Shown piece by piece: positions 15,295-20,838 of a DNA stretch of 20,838 bases. Numbering within the stretch: the stretch's first letter is position 1; each line of letters starts with the position of its first letter. The translations under genes were made by a program, and so were the position numbers. The notes beneath the pieces are model-generated. The model did no database searches and was not told the origin of the DNA. It saw only the letters and a list, made by a program, of their open reading frames with translations. This DNA comes from Porphyromonadaceae bacterium UBA7087 (GTDB lineage Bacteria; Bacteroidota; Bacteroidia; Bacteroidales; Muribaculaceae), in contig DKYZ01000123.1 of NCBI GenBank assembly GCA_002493515.1, positions 1-20,838 on the forward strand, in the 5' to 3' direction.

Positions 15295-16869
15295 ATGGAT
15301 ACTACATCCCTTTATGACAGATGCCTCTCGGGCGACAGAGAGGCGATGGCAACCCTTTACATGGCCACCTACCGCAGGATGATTTCTGTGGTAAGACGGT
15401 ATGTGGCTGATGATGACAGGGTGCGCGACATAGTGCATGACGGTTTCATAATTGTGTTTATCTCTCTTGGGAAATTGCGTGAGCCTTCCAAGCTTGAATC
15501 ATGGATGGCCGGGGTTATGAGACGTCTCGCCCTTAAATCGGAAATAAATGCCAGAAGATATGATATGGTTGGCATAGATGGCCATGAACCTGTGGTTTCG
15601 GATTGCTATGATTCTCCGGATCCGGATTTGGGATGGGATGAGCTTTCCGGAATGATAGACAGGTTGCCGGAGGGATACAGAAAGGTATTCAGGCTCTCCG
15701 TGCTGGAAGGCAAGTCGCATAAGGAGATAGGGAAAATGCTCTCAATAGGGGCACATTCCTCCTCCTCACAGCTCTCGAGAGCCAAGGTGCTATTGAGAAG
15801 AATGGTGTCCGACTACCGGATGAATATGCTGGCTATGTTGCTGTTGGCTGCAGCGGGTGCCTTTTGGTATGTGGTTGACCGGTATGGGATGCGGGGCATC
15901 TGTGATCCGGAGTTTATGAGGACAGCATCTGTGATGGAGAATCATACCGATCCGGGGGTAATTGCGGATACAGTGGAAAGGGATGGGGACTCTCGTAAAG
16001 AGTCTCTGGCCGTGGCTCGTGTAGGGAAAAATGTCTCAAGACGTCATGTATGCCTGGCAGAGGATGTCGTTACGGAGGTGGAGAATAATACCGGCGGCGG
16101 TGAGACGGATATGACCAAGGCTGAATCAGAGATTCCGGAAAATGTCCGCGACGGGGAGTCTGAGGAGCGACTGCCGCTTATAGACGATAAATTCCGGGAT
16201 GTGACTGCCCCTGAATATATGGCATATTCATCTTCTGAAGGAGGAGCGTGGTCGGTTTCTATTGATTACGAAGGTTTGTTCCCCGGGCGCAATGGAGGAG
16301 AAGGGTCCTACATGATAGGAAATGGTCTCACGAATGAGCCTGTGATGGAGGTGAATGAGTCGTTAAGGCATAAGATGCCGTTTACGGTCGGAGTCTCGGT
16401 GAGCCGACAGCTGTCGCCGCGCTGGAGTGTTGAGACAGGCATACGGTTCTCCCGTCTGCGGTCTGACTCGGTGGCCGATTGCATGAAATGGCATCGTGAG
16501 GCCGTGATGAAAACCACTTGTATAGGTATTCCTCTTAAAGTTTCGTATGCTTTTGTCCGGTCGCATGGGCTGTCGGTATATGGGCAGGCGGGGATATGTC
16601 TTGACATACCGCTGCGGAGTGAGAAGACGGTCATGTTCTCCTATCCGGACAAGGGAATATCTTTATCATGGAAAGAGGGGCTCGGACGACGTGTACAGTG
16701 GTCGGGAGAAATAGGCGTGGGCATTCAGTATGAGCTTGTTCCACACGTCAGCATATTCGCTGAGCCGTCATTACGTTACTATTTCCCGGGCGGATTGCCG
16801 GATGGCACAGTATGGACTGACAGACGTCTGATATTCACTGTGCCGTTCGGGGTAAGAATCCGTTGGTAA
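15295..16869 (+). CDS. ECF sigma factor fused to a transmembrane helix and outer-membrane beta-barrel domain
   Basis: A 524-residue fusion with three parts. Residues 1-175 are an ECF sigma-70 factor: region 2 at about 8-88 (LYMATYRRMISVV and DIVHDGFIIVF), region 4 at about 113-172 with LPEGYRKVFRLSVLEGKSHKEIGKML. Residues 176-195 are a hydrophobic helix preceded by RRMVSDYR, so the sigma part stays in the cytoplasm and the rest is exported. Residues 200-315 form an acidic linker. Residues 316-524 alternate as amphipathic beta-strands with aromatic ends (SVSIDYEGLF, FTVGVSVSRQL, SVYGQAGI, SIFAEPSLRYYF) and end in VRIRW, the terminal aromatic typical of outer-membrane barrels. The whole frame is uninterrupted, with no internal start needed. 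A single chain would then link the outer membrane to transcription. Sigma part sure; barrel likely. Confidence 0.85.
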   Translation: MDTTSLYDRCLSGDREAMATLYMATYRRMISVVRRYVADDDRVRDIVHDGFIIVFISLGKLREPSKLESWMAGVMRRLALKSEINARRYDMVGIDGHEPVVSDCYDSPDPDLGWDELSGMIDRLPEGYRKVFRLSVLEGKSHKEIGKMLSIGAHSSSSQLSRAKVLLRRMVSDYRMNMLAMLLLAAAGAFWYVVDRYGMRGICDPEFMRTASVMENHTDPGVIADTVERDGDSRKESLAVARVGKNVSRRHVCLAEDVVTEVENNTGGGETDMTKAESEIPENVRDGESEERLPLIDDKFRDVTAPEYMAYSSSEGGAWSVSIDYEGLFPGRNGGEGSYMIGNGLTNEPVMEVNESLRHKMPFTVGVSVSRQLSPRWSVETGIRFSRLRSDSVADCMKWHREAVMKTTCIGIPLKVSYAFVRSHGLSVYGQAGICLDIPLRSEKTVMFSYPDKGISLSWKEGLGRRVQWSGEIGVGIQYELVPHVSIFAEPSLRYYFPGGLPDGTVWTDRRLIFTVPFGVRIRW

Positions 16870-16888
16870 AAAAAATAGCATGGGGCGC

Positions 16889-16918
16889 GCAGTCTTTTCA
16901 TAAGTATCGGCACATATG
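16889..16918 (+). promoter_or_regulatory. ECF-type promoter-like element, copy 2 (before the secreted-protein gene)
   Basis: GCAGTCTTTTCAT at 16889-16901 and ACATATG at 16912-16918, preceded by GGGG at 16882-16885. It repeats the element at 15197 with one T fewer in the T-run but the same overall distance. It lies 27 bases before the ATG at 16945 and suggests that this gene is controlled together with the sigma fusion. Confidence 0.5.
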
Positions 16919-16944
16919 GATAGAAACCCATAAAACGTATAGTT

Positions 16945-18162
16945 ATGAAAAGACAATTATTGAATTTTGCAGGAACGCTGCTGGTGTTCTGTTTTCCGGC
17001 GCAAATGGCGGCTGTGGAGAGTGTTGTGCCGAAGACCACAAGTTTCGGCCCGGTTGAGAATGTTGATAATCTGTGGCTGAAGCCTTTGGAGAGTCTCTAT
17101 GTGGGGTTCGACCGTCCTGTCGATATCCTTCCGTCGGCCTCGGCAGTGATATTATGCGGAGGCGACACGGTGGTAAAGGCTACCCGTTTTGATGATCCGG
17201 TGAATTACGGTGAGAATGAGGGATTCGTGGCTTTCTATTTCGACGGACGGTTGTTGCCAAAGGGAAAGGAATACGTCTTCTCCGTAGCTCCTGGTTCCGT
17301 CGCGTCAAGGGAAGACGGGAATGTTGTGAACGGGCTTGTGGAGGTACCGTTCTATGTTCCCGAGACTCTCGGAGAGGCATTCTGGGATATGGATGAGGGA
17401 GGATGTCTGTCGCATGGAGATTCAATGACGGTATATTGGCATCACGAGACGAAGCCCGCATATGAGTCAGAGGCTTTTCTTTACCGTGAGGGGATAGAGG
17501 TGGGACGATTCCCGGTGGCCGTTGCCTGGGACTGGAGTCTCGGGCAGGCACGTATGGATTTCGGACGTGACATCCGTTTTGAGAAAGGCGTGGAGTTCAG
17601 TGTCGAGTTTCCGGAGGGTATTGCCTCGGCTCTATATCGCGACGATATTGTCAACGAGGAGGCATCCCTTACGTTCGTCGGCGACTGTGCCGAGGTTGTC
17701 GGTAAGGGTCCCGAATACCGCAGGGTGACAGTCAGGGAGGACGGACAGGGCGTCCCGGAGGGAGTCGATTTCATATTTGACATTCCGTTCGTATTGGGTG
17801 GTTCTCCTAAGGTGACAGTCCTTGAGAGTGACGGCTCGGTAGCGGCGCAGACTGTTCCGTATGTCAACACCATGATCAACTGCTTCTGCATGTCTGCCGA
17901 ATTTTCGGGACTTGGTCTGGAGTCAGGGAAGGATTATGTCTTTGTTGTGGAAGAGGGTTCTGTAGTCTCGGCGGAAGGCGATCCCCTGGCCAATCCCCGT
18001 CAGACTGCCGACTATGTGGTCGCCGGAGTAGGGTCGATTGATGCCGAAGGACACCACATTTCCCCAGAAGGCAGTTTTGACATTTCCGGTTGTCCGGTCT
18101 CATCGACTGCCGACGGCGTCATCCACATCCGAAATGGCCACAAGTTCATACCCAAGCGGTGA
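16945..18162 (+). CDS. Secreted three-repeat Ig-like protein with Bacteroidetes C-terminal tail
   Basis: A 405-residue protein of unknown function. A signal peptide (MKRQLLNFAGTLLVFC, about 1-23) is followed by three similar beta-rich units at about 45-140, 150-247 and 258-360. Each ends with a related turn: YVFSVAPGSVASREDGNVVN, then FSVEFPEGIASALYRDDIVN, then YVFVVEEGSVVSAEGDPLAN, which resembles bacterial Ig-like or SbsA-type domains. The C-terminal piece SFDISGCPVSSTADGVIHIR plus NGHKFIPKR has the pattern YDLxGRxV...GVYIxNGKKF seen at the ends of many Bacteroidales surface proteins. The upstream element shared with the sigma-barrel gene suggests it is a target or partner of that regulator. 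Confidence 0.78.
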   Translation: MKRQLLNFAGTLLVFCFPAQMAAVESVVPKTTSFGPVENVDNLWLKPLESLYVGFDRPVDILPSASAVILCGGDTVVKATRFDDPVNYGENEGFVAFYFDGRLLPKGKEYVFSVAPGSVASREDGNVVNGLVEVPFYVPETLGEAFWDMDEGGCLSHGDSMTVYWHHETKPAYESEAFLYREGIEVGRFPVAVAWDWSLGQARMDFGRDIRFEKGVEFSVEFPEGIASALYRDDIVNEEASLTFVGDCAEVVGKGPEYRRVTVREDGQGVPEGVDFIFDIPFVLGGSPKVTVLESDGSVAAQTVPYVNTMINCFCMSAEFSGLGLESGKDYVFVVEEGSVVSAEGDPLANPRQTADYVVAGVGSIDAEGHHISPEGSFDISGCPVSSTADGVIHIRNGHKFIPKR

Positions 18163-18171
18163 CGCGAGCAC

Positions 18172-18225
18172 AAAAAGCCTGCGCGCAGGAAAATTCTGCG
18201 CGCAGGAAAATTCTGTGCGCAGGCT
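18172..18225 (-). terminator. Hairpin terminator built from a 17-base tandem repeat
   Basis: AGCCTGCGC at 18176-18184 pairs with GCGCAGGCT at 18217-18225. On the minus strand the stem is followed by TTTTTG, as in an intrinsic terminator, which fits the minus-strand gene remnant ending at 18250. Inside lie two exact copies of GCGCGCAGGAAAATTCT (18181-18197 and 18198-18214) and a partial third. On the plus strand no T-tract follows, though the hairpin may still slow transcription from the secreted-protein gene. Confidence 0.6.
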
Positions 18226-18249
18226 GATAAGAGCGGATGTCGTGACTGC

Positions 18250-18369
18250 TTACTTCACAACTACTTTCTTGGAGTTCTCACCGCAAACCACCATATAAAG
18301 TCCTGGGATGAGATTGCGGCTGCCGGTTTCTTCCTCCGTTAAACTGGTATTTGTAAGCCACCAGGCCGT
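18250..18369 (-). pseudogene. C-terminal remnant of a secreted protein gene
   Basis: The minus strand carries an open 39-codon stretch without a start, ending GLYMVVCGENSKKVVVK and TAA at 18252-18250. This is the classic end of Bacteroidetes proteins with a C-terminal sorting or surface tail (LPAGLYIV...KKVVVK). A matching terminator lies 25 bases downstream. Sequence upstream of about 18340 does not continue the domain and the frame stops at 18372-18370. It is the broken 3' end of a lost gene. Confidence 0.55.
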
Positions 18370-18541
18370 CTACACAAACCTTTGCAAGCTCTTCAAGAAA
18401 ACAGGCTACGCCGACAGCCTATCGCTATACCGCGAAAAGATGGTCGAGGCTGATGCCGCTTTCAAGAAAGTGACGGGGATGACCCCGGCACAATACTGTG
18501 CCGCATCCGACGATTCAGTACCAAAAGAGGTTGAACCCTAA
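18350..18541 (+). pseudogene. 5'-truncated regulator fragment, possibly AraC-type C-terminus
   Basis: The plus strand encodes about 63 residues ending at TAA 18541. The segment AAFKKVTGMTPAQY near the end has the form of the last helix region of AraC/XylS regulators (FKKxTGMTPxQYR). The frame can be extended to an ATG at 18308, but that part is antisense to the secreted-protein remnant and looks non-coding. The preceding residues (LSLYREKMVEADA) do not give a complete double HTH. I read it as the tail of a lost regulator; the family call is weak. Confidence 0.4.
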
Positions 18542-18581
18542 AGATAAAATAGGGATATTCAGAAAATAGCCAACTGATTGG

Positions 18582-18612
18582 TTGGCAGTGCGATATAAAT
18601 TTTGTAACTTTA
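18582..18612 (+). promoter_or_regulatory. Isolated Bacteroidetes-type promoter
   Basis: TTGG at 18582-18585, a 19-base spacer and TAACTTTA at 18605-18612 are one mismatch each from the TTTG / TAnnTTTG consensus. No gene follows on the plus strand; the next thing is the hairpin at 18619-18654. It may be the promoter left from a deleted gene or may drive a very short RNA. Confidence 0.4.
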
Positions 18613-18618
18613 TAAAGA

Positions 18619-18654
18619 ACCCCCGATGGATCCATCACGGGCTTATTCGGGGGT
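18619..18654. terminator. Stem-loop, possible bidirectional terminator
   Basis: ACCCCCGA at 18619-18626 pairs exactly with TCGGGGGT at 18647-18654. The loop holds the perfect palindrome GATGGATCCATC (18625-18636 region, partly in the stem). On the minus strand the stem is followed by TTCTTTATA, so it could end the transcript of the small gene at 18782; on the plus strand by ATTTCAATAAAATTT. The rest of 18655-18781 holds nothing I can name. Confidence 0.5.
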
Positions 18655-18781
18655 ATTTCAATAAAATTTATCATCTTTTGTATGTTCTTGACACTGGAGA
18701 TTGGAAAATTTACAGCCCATAGCCAATCATCCGGCCTTACACCGCAGTCTCAGACCCTTCCCACAACCTTTTCTGAACCCA

Positions 18782-19039
18782 TTAACTGAATATCCCTATA
18801 TTATTAAGGAGTGTCGCTGTCTCGGCTTTGATGGAAAGAGCTATCTCCCGTAATCTTGCTGGATCCTCATCGGCCATCGTCTCCGAATCGGTAATAAGCG
18901 CGTTGGTATCCTGAAAGTCATAGTAGAACCTTGCGATAGCAAACGCCTGTTCAAATGGCATCGCGTCCCCGCTGCAAGCGGCAACGATTCCGTTGATTTC
19001 GTTTAGTCGGGAGATTATATGTGTTATCACTTTATTCAT
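18782..19039 (-). CDS. Small acidic protein of unknown function
   Basis: An 85-residue soluble helical protein when translated from ATG 19039 (MNKVITHIISRLNEINGIV). An ATG at 19075 would add 12 residues, but they lie across the ACATGAA repeats and look like leader sequence. No domain is recognised. It contains a DSETMADEDPARLREIALSI stretch that is probably helical. It sits 122 bases downstream of the AlbA_2 protein gene on the same strand, separated by paired repeats, so it may have its own controlled promoter. Confidence 0.6.
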   Translation of the reverse strand: MNKVITHIISRLNEINGIVAACSGDAMPFEQAFAIARFYYDFQDTNALITDSETMADEDPARLREIALSIKAETATLLNNIGIFS

Positions 19040-19042
19040 TGA

Positions 19043-19161
19043 ATTACATGAAACATACATGAAATGGAACCGCAAAATAGGCTGATATTCAGGGGAATTG
19101 CAATCGGCAAGTTGCTTCGTTCACTGAAATCTCGCTGATTCATTACATGAAATTACATGAA
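19043..19161. repeat. Two pairs of ACATGAA direct repeats
   Basis: ATTACATGAAA (19043-19053) and CATACATGAAA (19054-19064) form a tandem pair with 11-base period; ATTACATGAA at 19142-19151 and 19152-19161 form a second pair with 10-base period. About one helical turn per repeat suits cooperative binding of a regulator on one face of the DNA. One pair lies directly before the 85-residue gene, the other directly after the AlbA_2 gene stop. They resemble operators or iterons; the binding protein is unknown. Confidence 0.5.
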
Positions 19162-20610
19162 CTATCCCCAATGGGGGATGTAAGCAATATCTCTGCGATT
19201 GGTCCCTTCAGGTGTCCCGACCTTTATCAGTCCTTGTGATAAGGCCTCTTTGATTACTGCGGATATGAGAGGATAATTCTTTTCGTCAACCCCCATTCTC
19301 TCACGCAGTGACTTGTTGGTAAGCATTTCATTCGAGAGATACTTAAGACACGCATGTTGATAGCAAGCCATAACGCGCTCTTCTTTGGTGGTATCGGCCC
19401 ATTTCTTAAATGCCGAAAGTATAATCGTAGTACGAATGTCGGATACCCTATACTTTATAGGCGGCAGTTGATATTTTTCGATTGCTGTAAGAGCTTTATC
19501 CATACCGCTGCCTTTCTCCTCGCAGAATCCCATTCTTCGCATTATGTCCGCAAGTTCTTCATTTCGGGACTGGTATTCATCAATGAATCTGTCGGTGCTA
19601 ATCAGAGGCTGTCCCGGCGAGGAAATCTCCACTCTGTCTGAATATATCTCTATCATAGGGAAACCAAGCACTGAAAAATCCTGATGGATAATCATATTGG
19701 CTGAAATTTCCCTTATGGATATTTCCGGATACATCCTCACGTCCTCACGCAAAGCCTTGCCGATTTCTTCATTGGCAGGGAGTTGACCGTTAACCCAGCC
19801 AATCATCATCGGAAAACATACTGCATACCCTTGTTCAAAGCTCTGCTCTCTGATTGTCTCGATCTTGCTCTTGTCTTTATAGACTATTACCCTGATAGCT
19901 TTCCGATACAGACCGTCAAAATCCCTCAAATCTTTTGCGAGCAACATTGCGCCAAGTTCGGTAATGCCATATCCGGTGATGGAAGGGATAATGAAACGTT
20001 CTGATACAAAACGTTCCATAACGCCATCAGCCGTTTGCGGCATGGGGATTCTCAATCGGTCGAAATAGGTTTCGGCACTCAGCAGACGGATAACATCGGA
20101 AGAACCGGCACACTCCCGTACTACCGTTTTATCCAATTGCCTGTTCCTGTTCTGCCTCCATAATTTTGCCTCCTTATCAGGATAGCCCATAAGAGGTTTT
20201 GTGAGGGAGCCGACACGTATATACGCCGTATTCAAAAATGTTACGGGGCGGTCGGTAGCAGCCGGGATACGATACAGGGAAATATGCTTGCCGTCTGAAT
20301 CAAATTCAACACATTCGATGTCGATTCTCGGATTGAGACGGTTAAGCAACCACATTTCAAGTTCCTCATTACCTTTCTTGTGGCGTTTTGCTTTGAACGA
20401 CGTGCCGACTATGGCATGTGTTCCGTCCTCGACACCGAATACAAGATAACCAAACGGTTTGTTCAGCAGAGCCGCACTGTTGGACAAGGCGGACAGGCGT
20501 TGCCCGATCTCATCCTCCGAGTGGAAATTATGTTTGAACTCAATCCATTCCGTTTCTTGCGGATATGAGACCAGTTTTGTGAGCAGTTTGGTAAATTCCG
20601 GTGATTCCAT
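19162..20610 (-). CDS. AlbA_2 (Schlafen-like) ATP-binding transcriptional regulator-type protein
   Basis: A 482-residue protein. The N-terminal AlbA_2 domain shows TEWIEFKHNF (20-29), the SALSNSAALLNKPFGYLVFG block (40-59) and YIRVGSLTKPL (130-140). A C-terminal GHKL-type ATPase piece follows: REISANMIIHQDFS (300-313), IEIYSDRVEISSPGQP (320-335) and EEKGSGMDKA (364-373). A winged-helix segment ends the protein (about 430-475). Proteins of this build are annotated as putative regulators or helicase-related ATP-binding proteins and are frequent in accessory and defence regions; the function is not settled. A TAATTTTG box on the minus strand (20622-20615) lies so close to the ATG that the transcript would be nearly leaderless. 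Confidence 0.85.
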   Translation of the reverse strand: MESPEFTKLLTKLVSYPQETEWIEFKHNFHSEDEIGQRLSALSNSAALLNKPFGYLVFGVEDGTHAIVGTSFKAKRHKKGNEELEMWLLNRLNPRIDIECVEFDSDGKHISLYRIPAATDRPVTFLNTAYIRVGSLTKPLMGYPDKEAKLWRQNRNRQLDKTVVRECAGSSDVIRLLSAETYFDRLRIPMPQTADGVMERFVSERFIIPSITGYGITELGAMLLAKDLRDFDGLYRKAIRVIVYKDKSKIETIREQSFEQGYAVCFPMMIGWVNGQLPANEEIGKALREDVRMYPEISIREISANMIIHQDFSVLGFPMIEIYSDRVEISSPGQPLISTDRFIDEYQSRNEELADIMRRMGFCEEKGSGMDKALTAIEKYQLPPIKYRVSDIRTTIILSAFKKWADTTKEERVMACYQHACLKYLSNEMLTNKSLRERMGVDEKNYPLISAVIKEALSQGLIKVGTPEGTNRRDIAYIPHWG

Positions 20611-20614
20611 AATG

Positions 20615-20622
20615 CAAAATTA
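20615..20622 (-). promoter_or_regulatory. Candidate -7 box of the AlbA_2 gene
   Basis: On the minus strand TAATTTTG matches the Bacteroidetes -7 consensus four bases before the ATG. No -33 TTTG lies at the standard distance. If used, it gives a leaderless or nearly leaderless mRNA. Confidence 0.35.
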
Positions 20623-20665
20623 CAAAAATTTCGGTAATAATCGCCTGAATTCCAAAGATTATGAT

Positions 20666-20673
20666 TAACTTTG
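20666..20673 (+). promoter_or_regulatory. Candidate -7 box for the RNA at the window end
   Basis: TAACTTTG on the plus strand matches TAnnTTTG exactly. Transcription would start near 20680, at the beginning of the structured region. No clear TTTG at 19-21 bases upstream. Confidence 0.45.
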
Positions 20674-20679
20674 CAGTTG

Positions 20680-20838
20680 GGTTAGCTTAGTCCAGTCCAC
20701 GACATTTTGGAAAAATAAGAAGCGTTATGCTCATCTTGTAGTTTGTGAACGTAGGAAATTCAGAAACCGATGCAAGAGATGGCATAGTGGTTCTCACGCT
20801 TATAGCGTGGGCTGCTATTGTTACATCTGCATCAAAGG
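20680..20838 (+). ncRNA. Probable structured non-coding RNA, 3' end outside the window
   Basis: No reading frame of note covers this stretch, but it folds into a long rod: GATGCA (20769-20774) with TGCATC (20828-20833), GATG (20778-20781) with CATC (20824-20827), CATAG (20783-20787) with CTATTG (20815-20820, one bulge), and an apical hairpin CACGCT-TAT-AGCGTG (20795-20809). AAACC before the rod could pair with bases just beyond the edge after AAAGG. A -7 box at 20666 supplies a start. A 6S-like regulatory RNA is one possibility given the rod with internal loops; a different leader or small RNA is equally open. Confidence 0.5.

Noticed and set aside
1..20838. CRISPR array, tRNA or rRNA genes, insertion sequences
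   Set aside because: I found no regularly spaced repeats with unique spacers, no cloverleaf with a CCA-type end and no transposase; the only tandem repeats are the short ones listed.

Overview
The window looks like a chromosomal segment of a Bacteroidales bacterium, probably a gut Muribaculaceae- or Bacteroides-like organism; the family-level guess is inference. Reasons: several -7 boxes match the Bacteroidetes consensus TAnnTTTG (one with a TTTG box 20 bases upstream), Shine-Dalgarno sequences are mostly absent, the adjacent psd-pssA-DUF4834 genes are typical of the phylum, and C-terminal tails of the Bacteroidetes secreted-protein kind are present.

Layout. 1-1710 (minus): a three-gene operon of RelE/HigB-like toxin, HTH antitoxin and a partial EcoRI-type adenine methyltransferase. 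1711-2115 has no firm gene but holds palindromes next to the toxin start and a GC-rich cluster of hairpins. 2116-2943 (plus): a zinc-ribbon plus PH-like protein of unknown role. 2975-8865 (minus): a tight operon reading from 8865 down: a small membrane protein, an exported caspase-like protease with a C-terminal membrane anchor, a five-helix membrane protein with a predicted periplasmic domain, a membrane-anchored TPR-CHAT protease, and a small gene that may be broken at its 5' end. A small membrane-protein frame lies antisense to the end of the five-helix gene. 8900-11030 (minus): AI-2E family transporter and diacylglycerol-kinase-family lipid kinase.

11137-15175 (plus): housekeeping lipid genes psd and pssA behind a good Bacteroidetes promoter, then DUF4834, a Cof-type HAD phosphatase and a sensor histidine kinase with no response regulator beside it. 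15190-18162 (plus): an ECF sigma factor fused to a transmembrane helix, a long linker and a predicted outer-membrane beta-barrel, followed by a secreted protein with three similar domains. Both genes are preceded by the same promoter-like element with identical spacing, which suggests a small self-regulated envelope-signalling unit. 18163-18781: a scar with two head-to-head gene fragments, a terminator and an isolated promoter plus hairpin. 18782-20610 (minus): a small unknown protein and an AlbA_2/Schlafen-like ATP-binding protein, separated by paired ACATGAA repeats. 20666-20838: promoter and 5' part of a probable structured RNA cut by the window end.

The two most interesting units are the caspase/CHAT operon, where topology puts the protease domains on the outer side of the inner membrane, and the sigma-barrel fusion with its paired promoter elements. 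No tRNA, rRNA, CRISPR array or complete insertion sequence was recognised.
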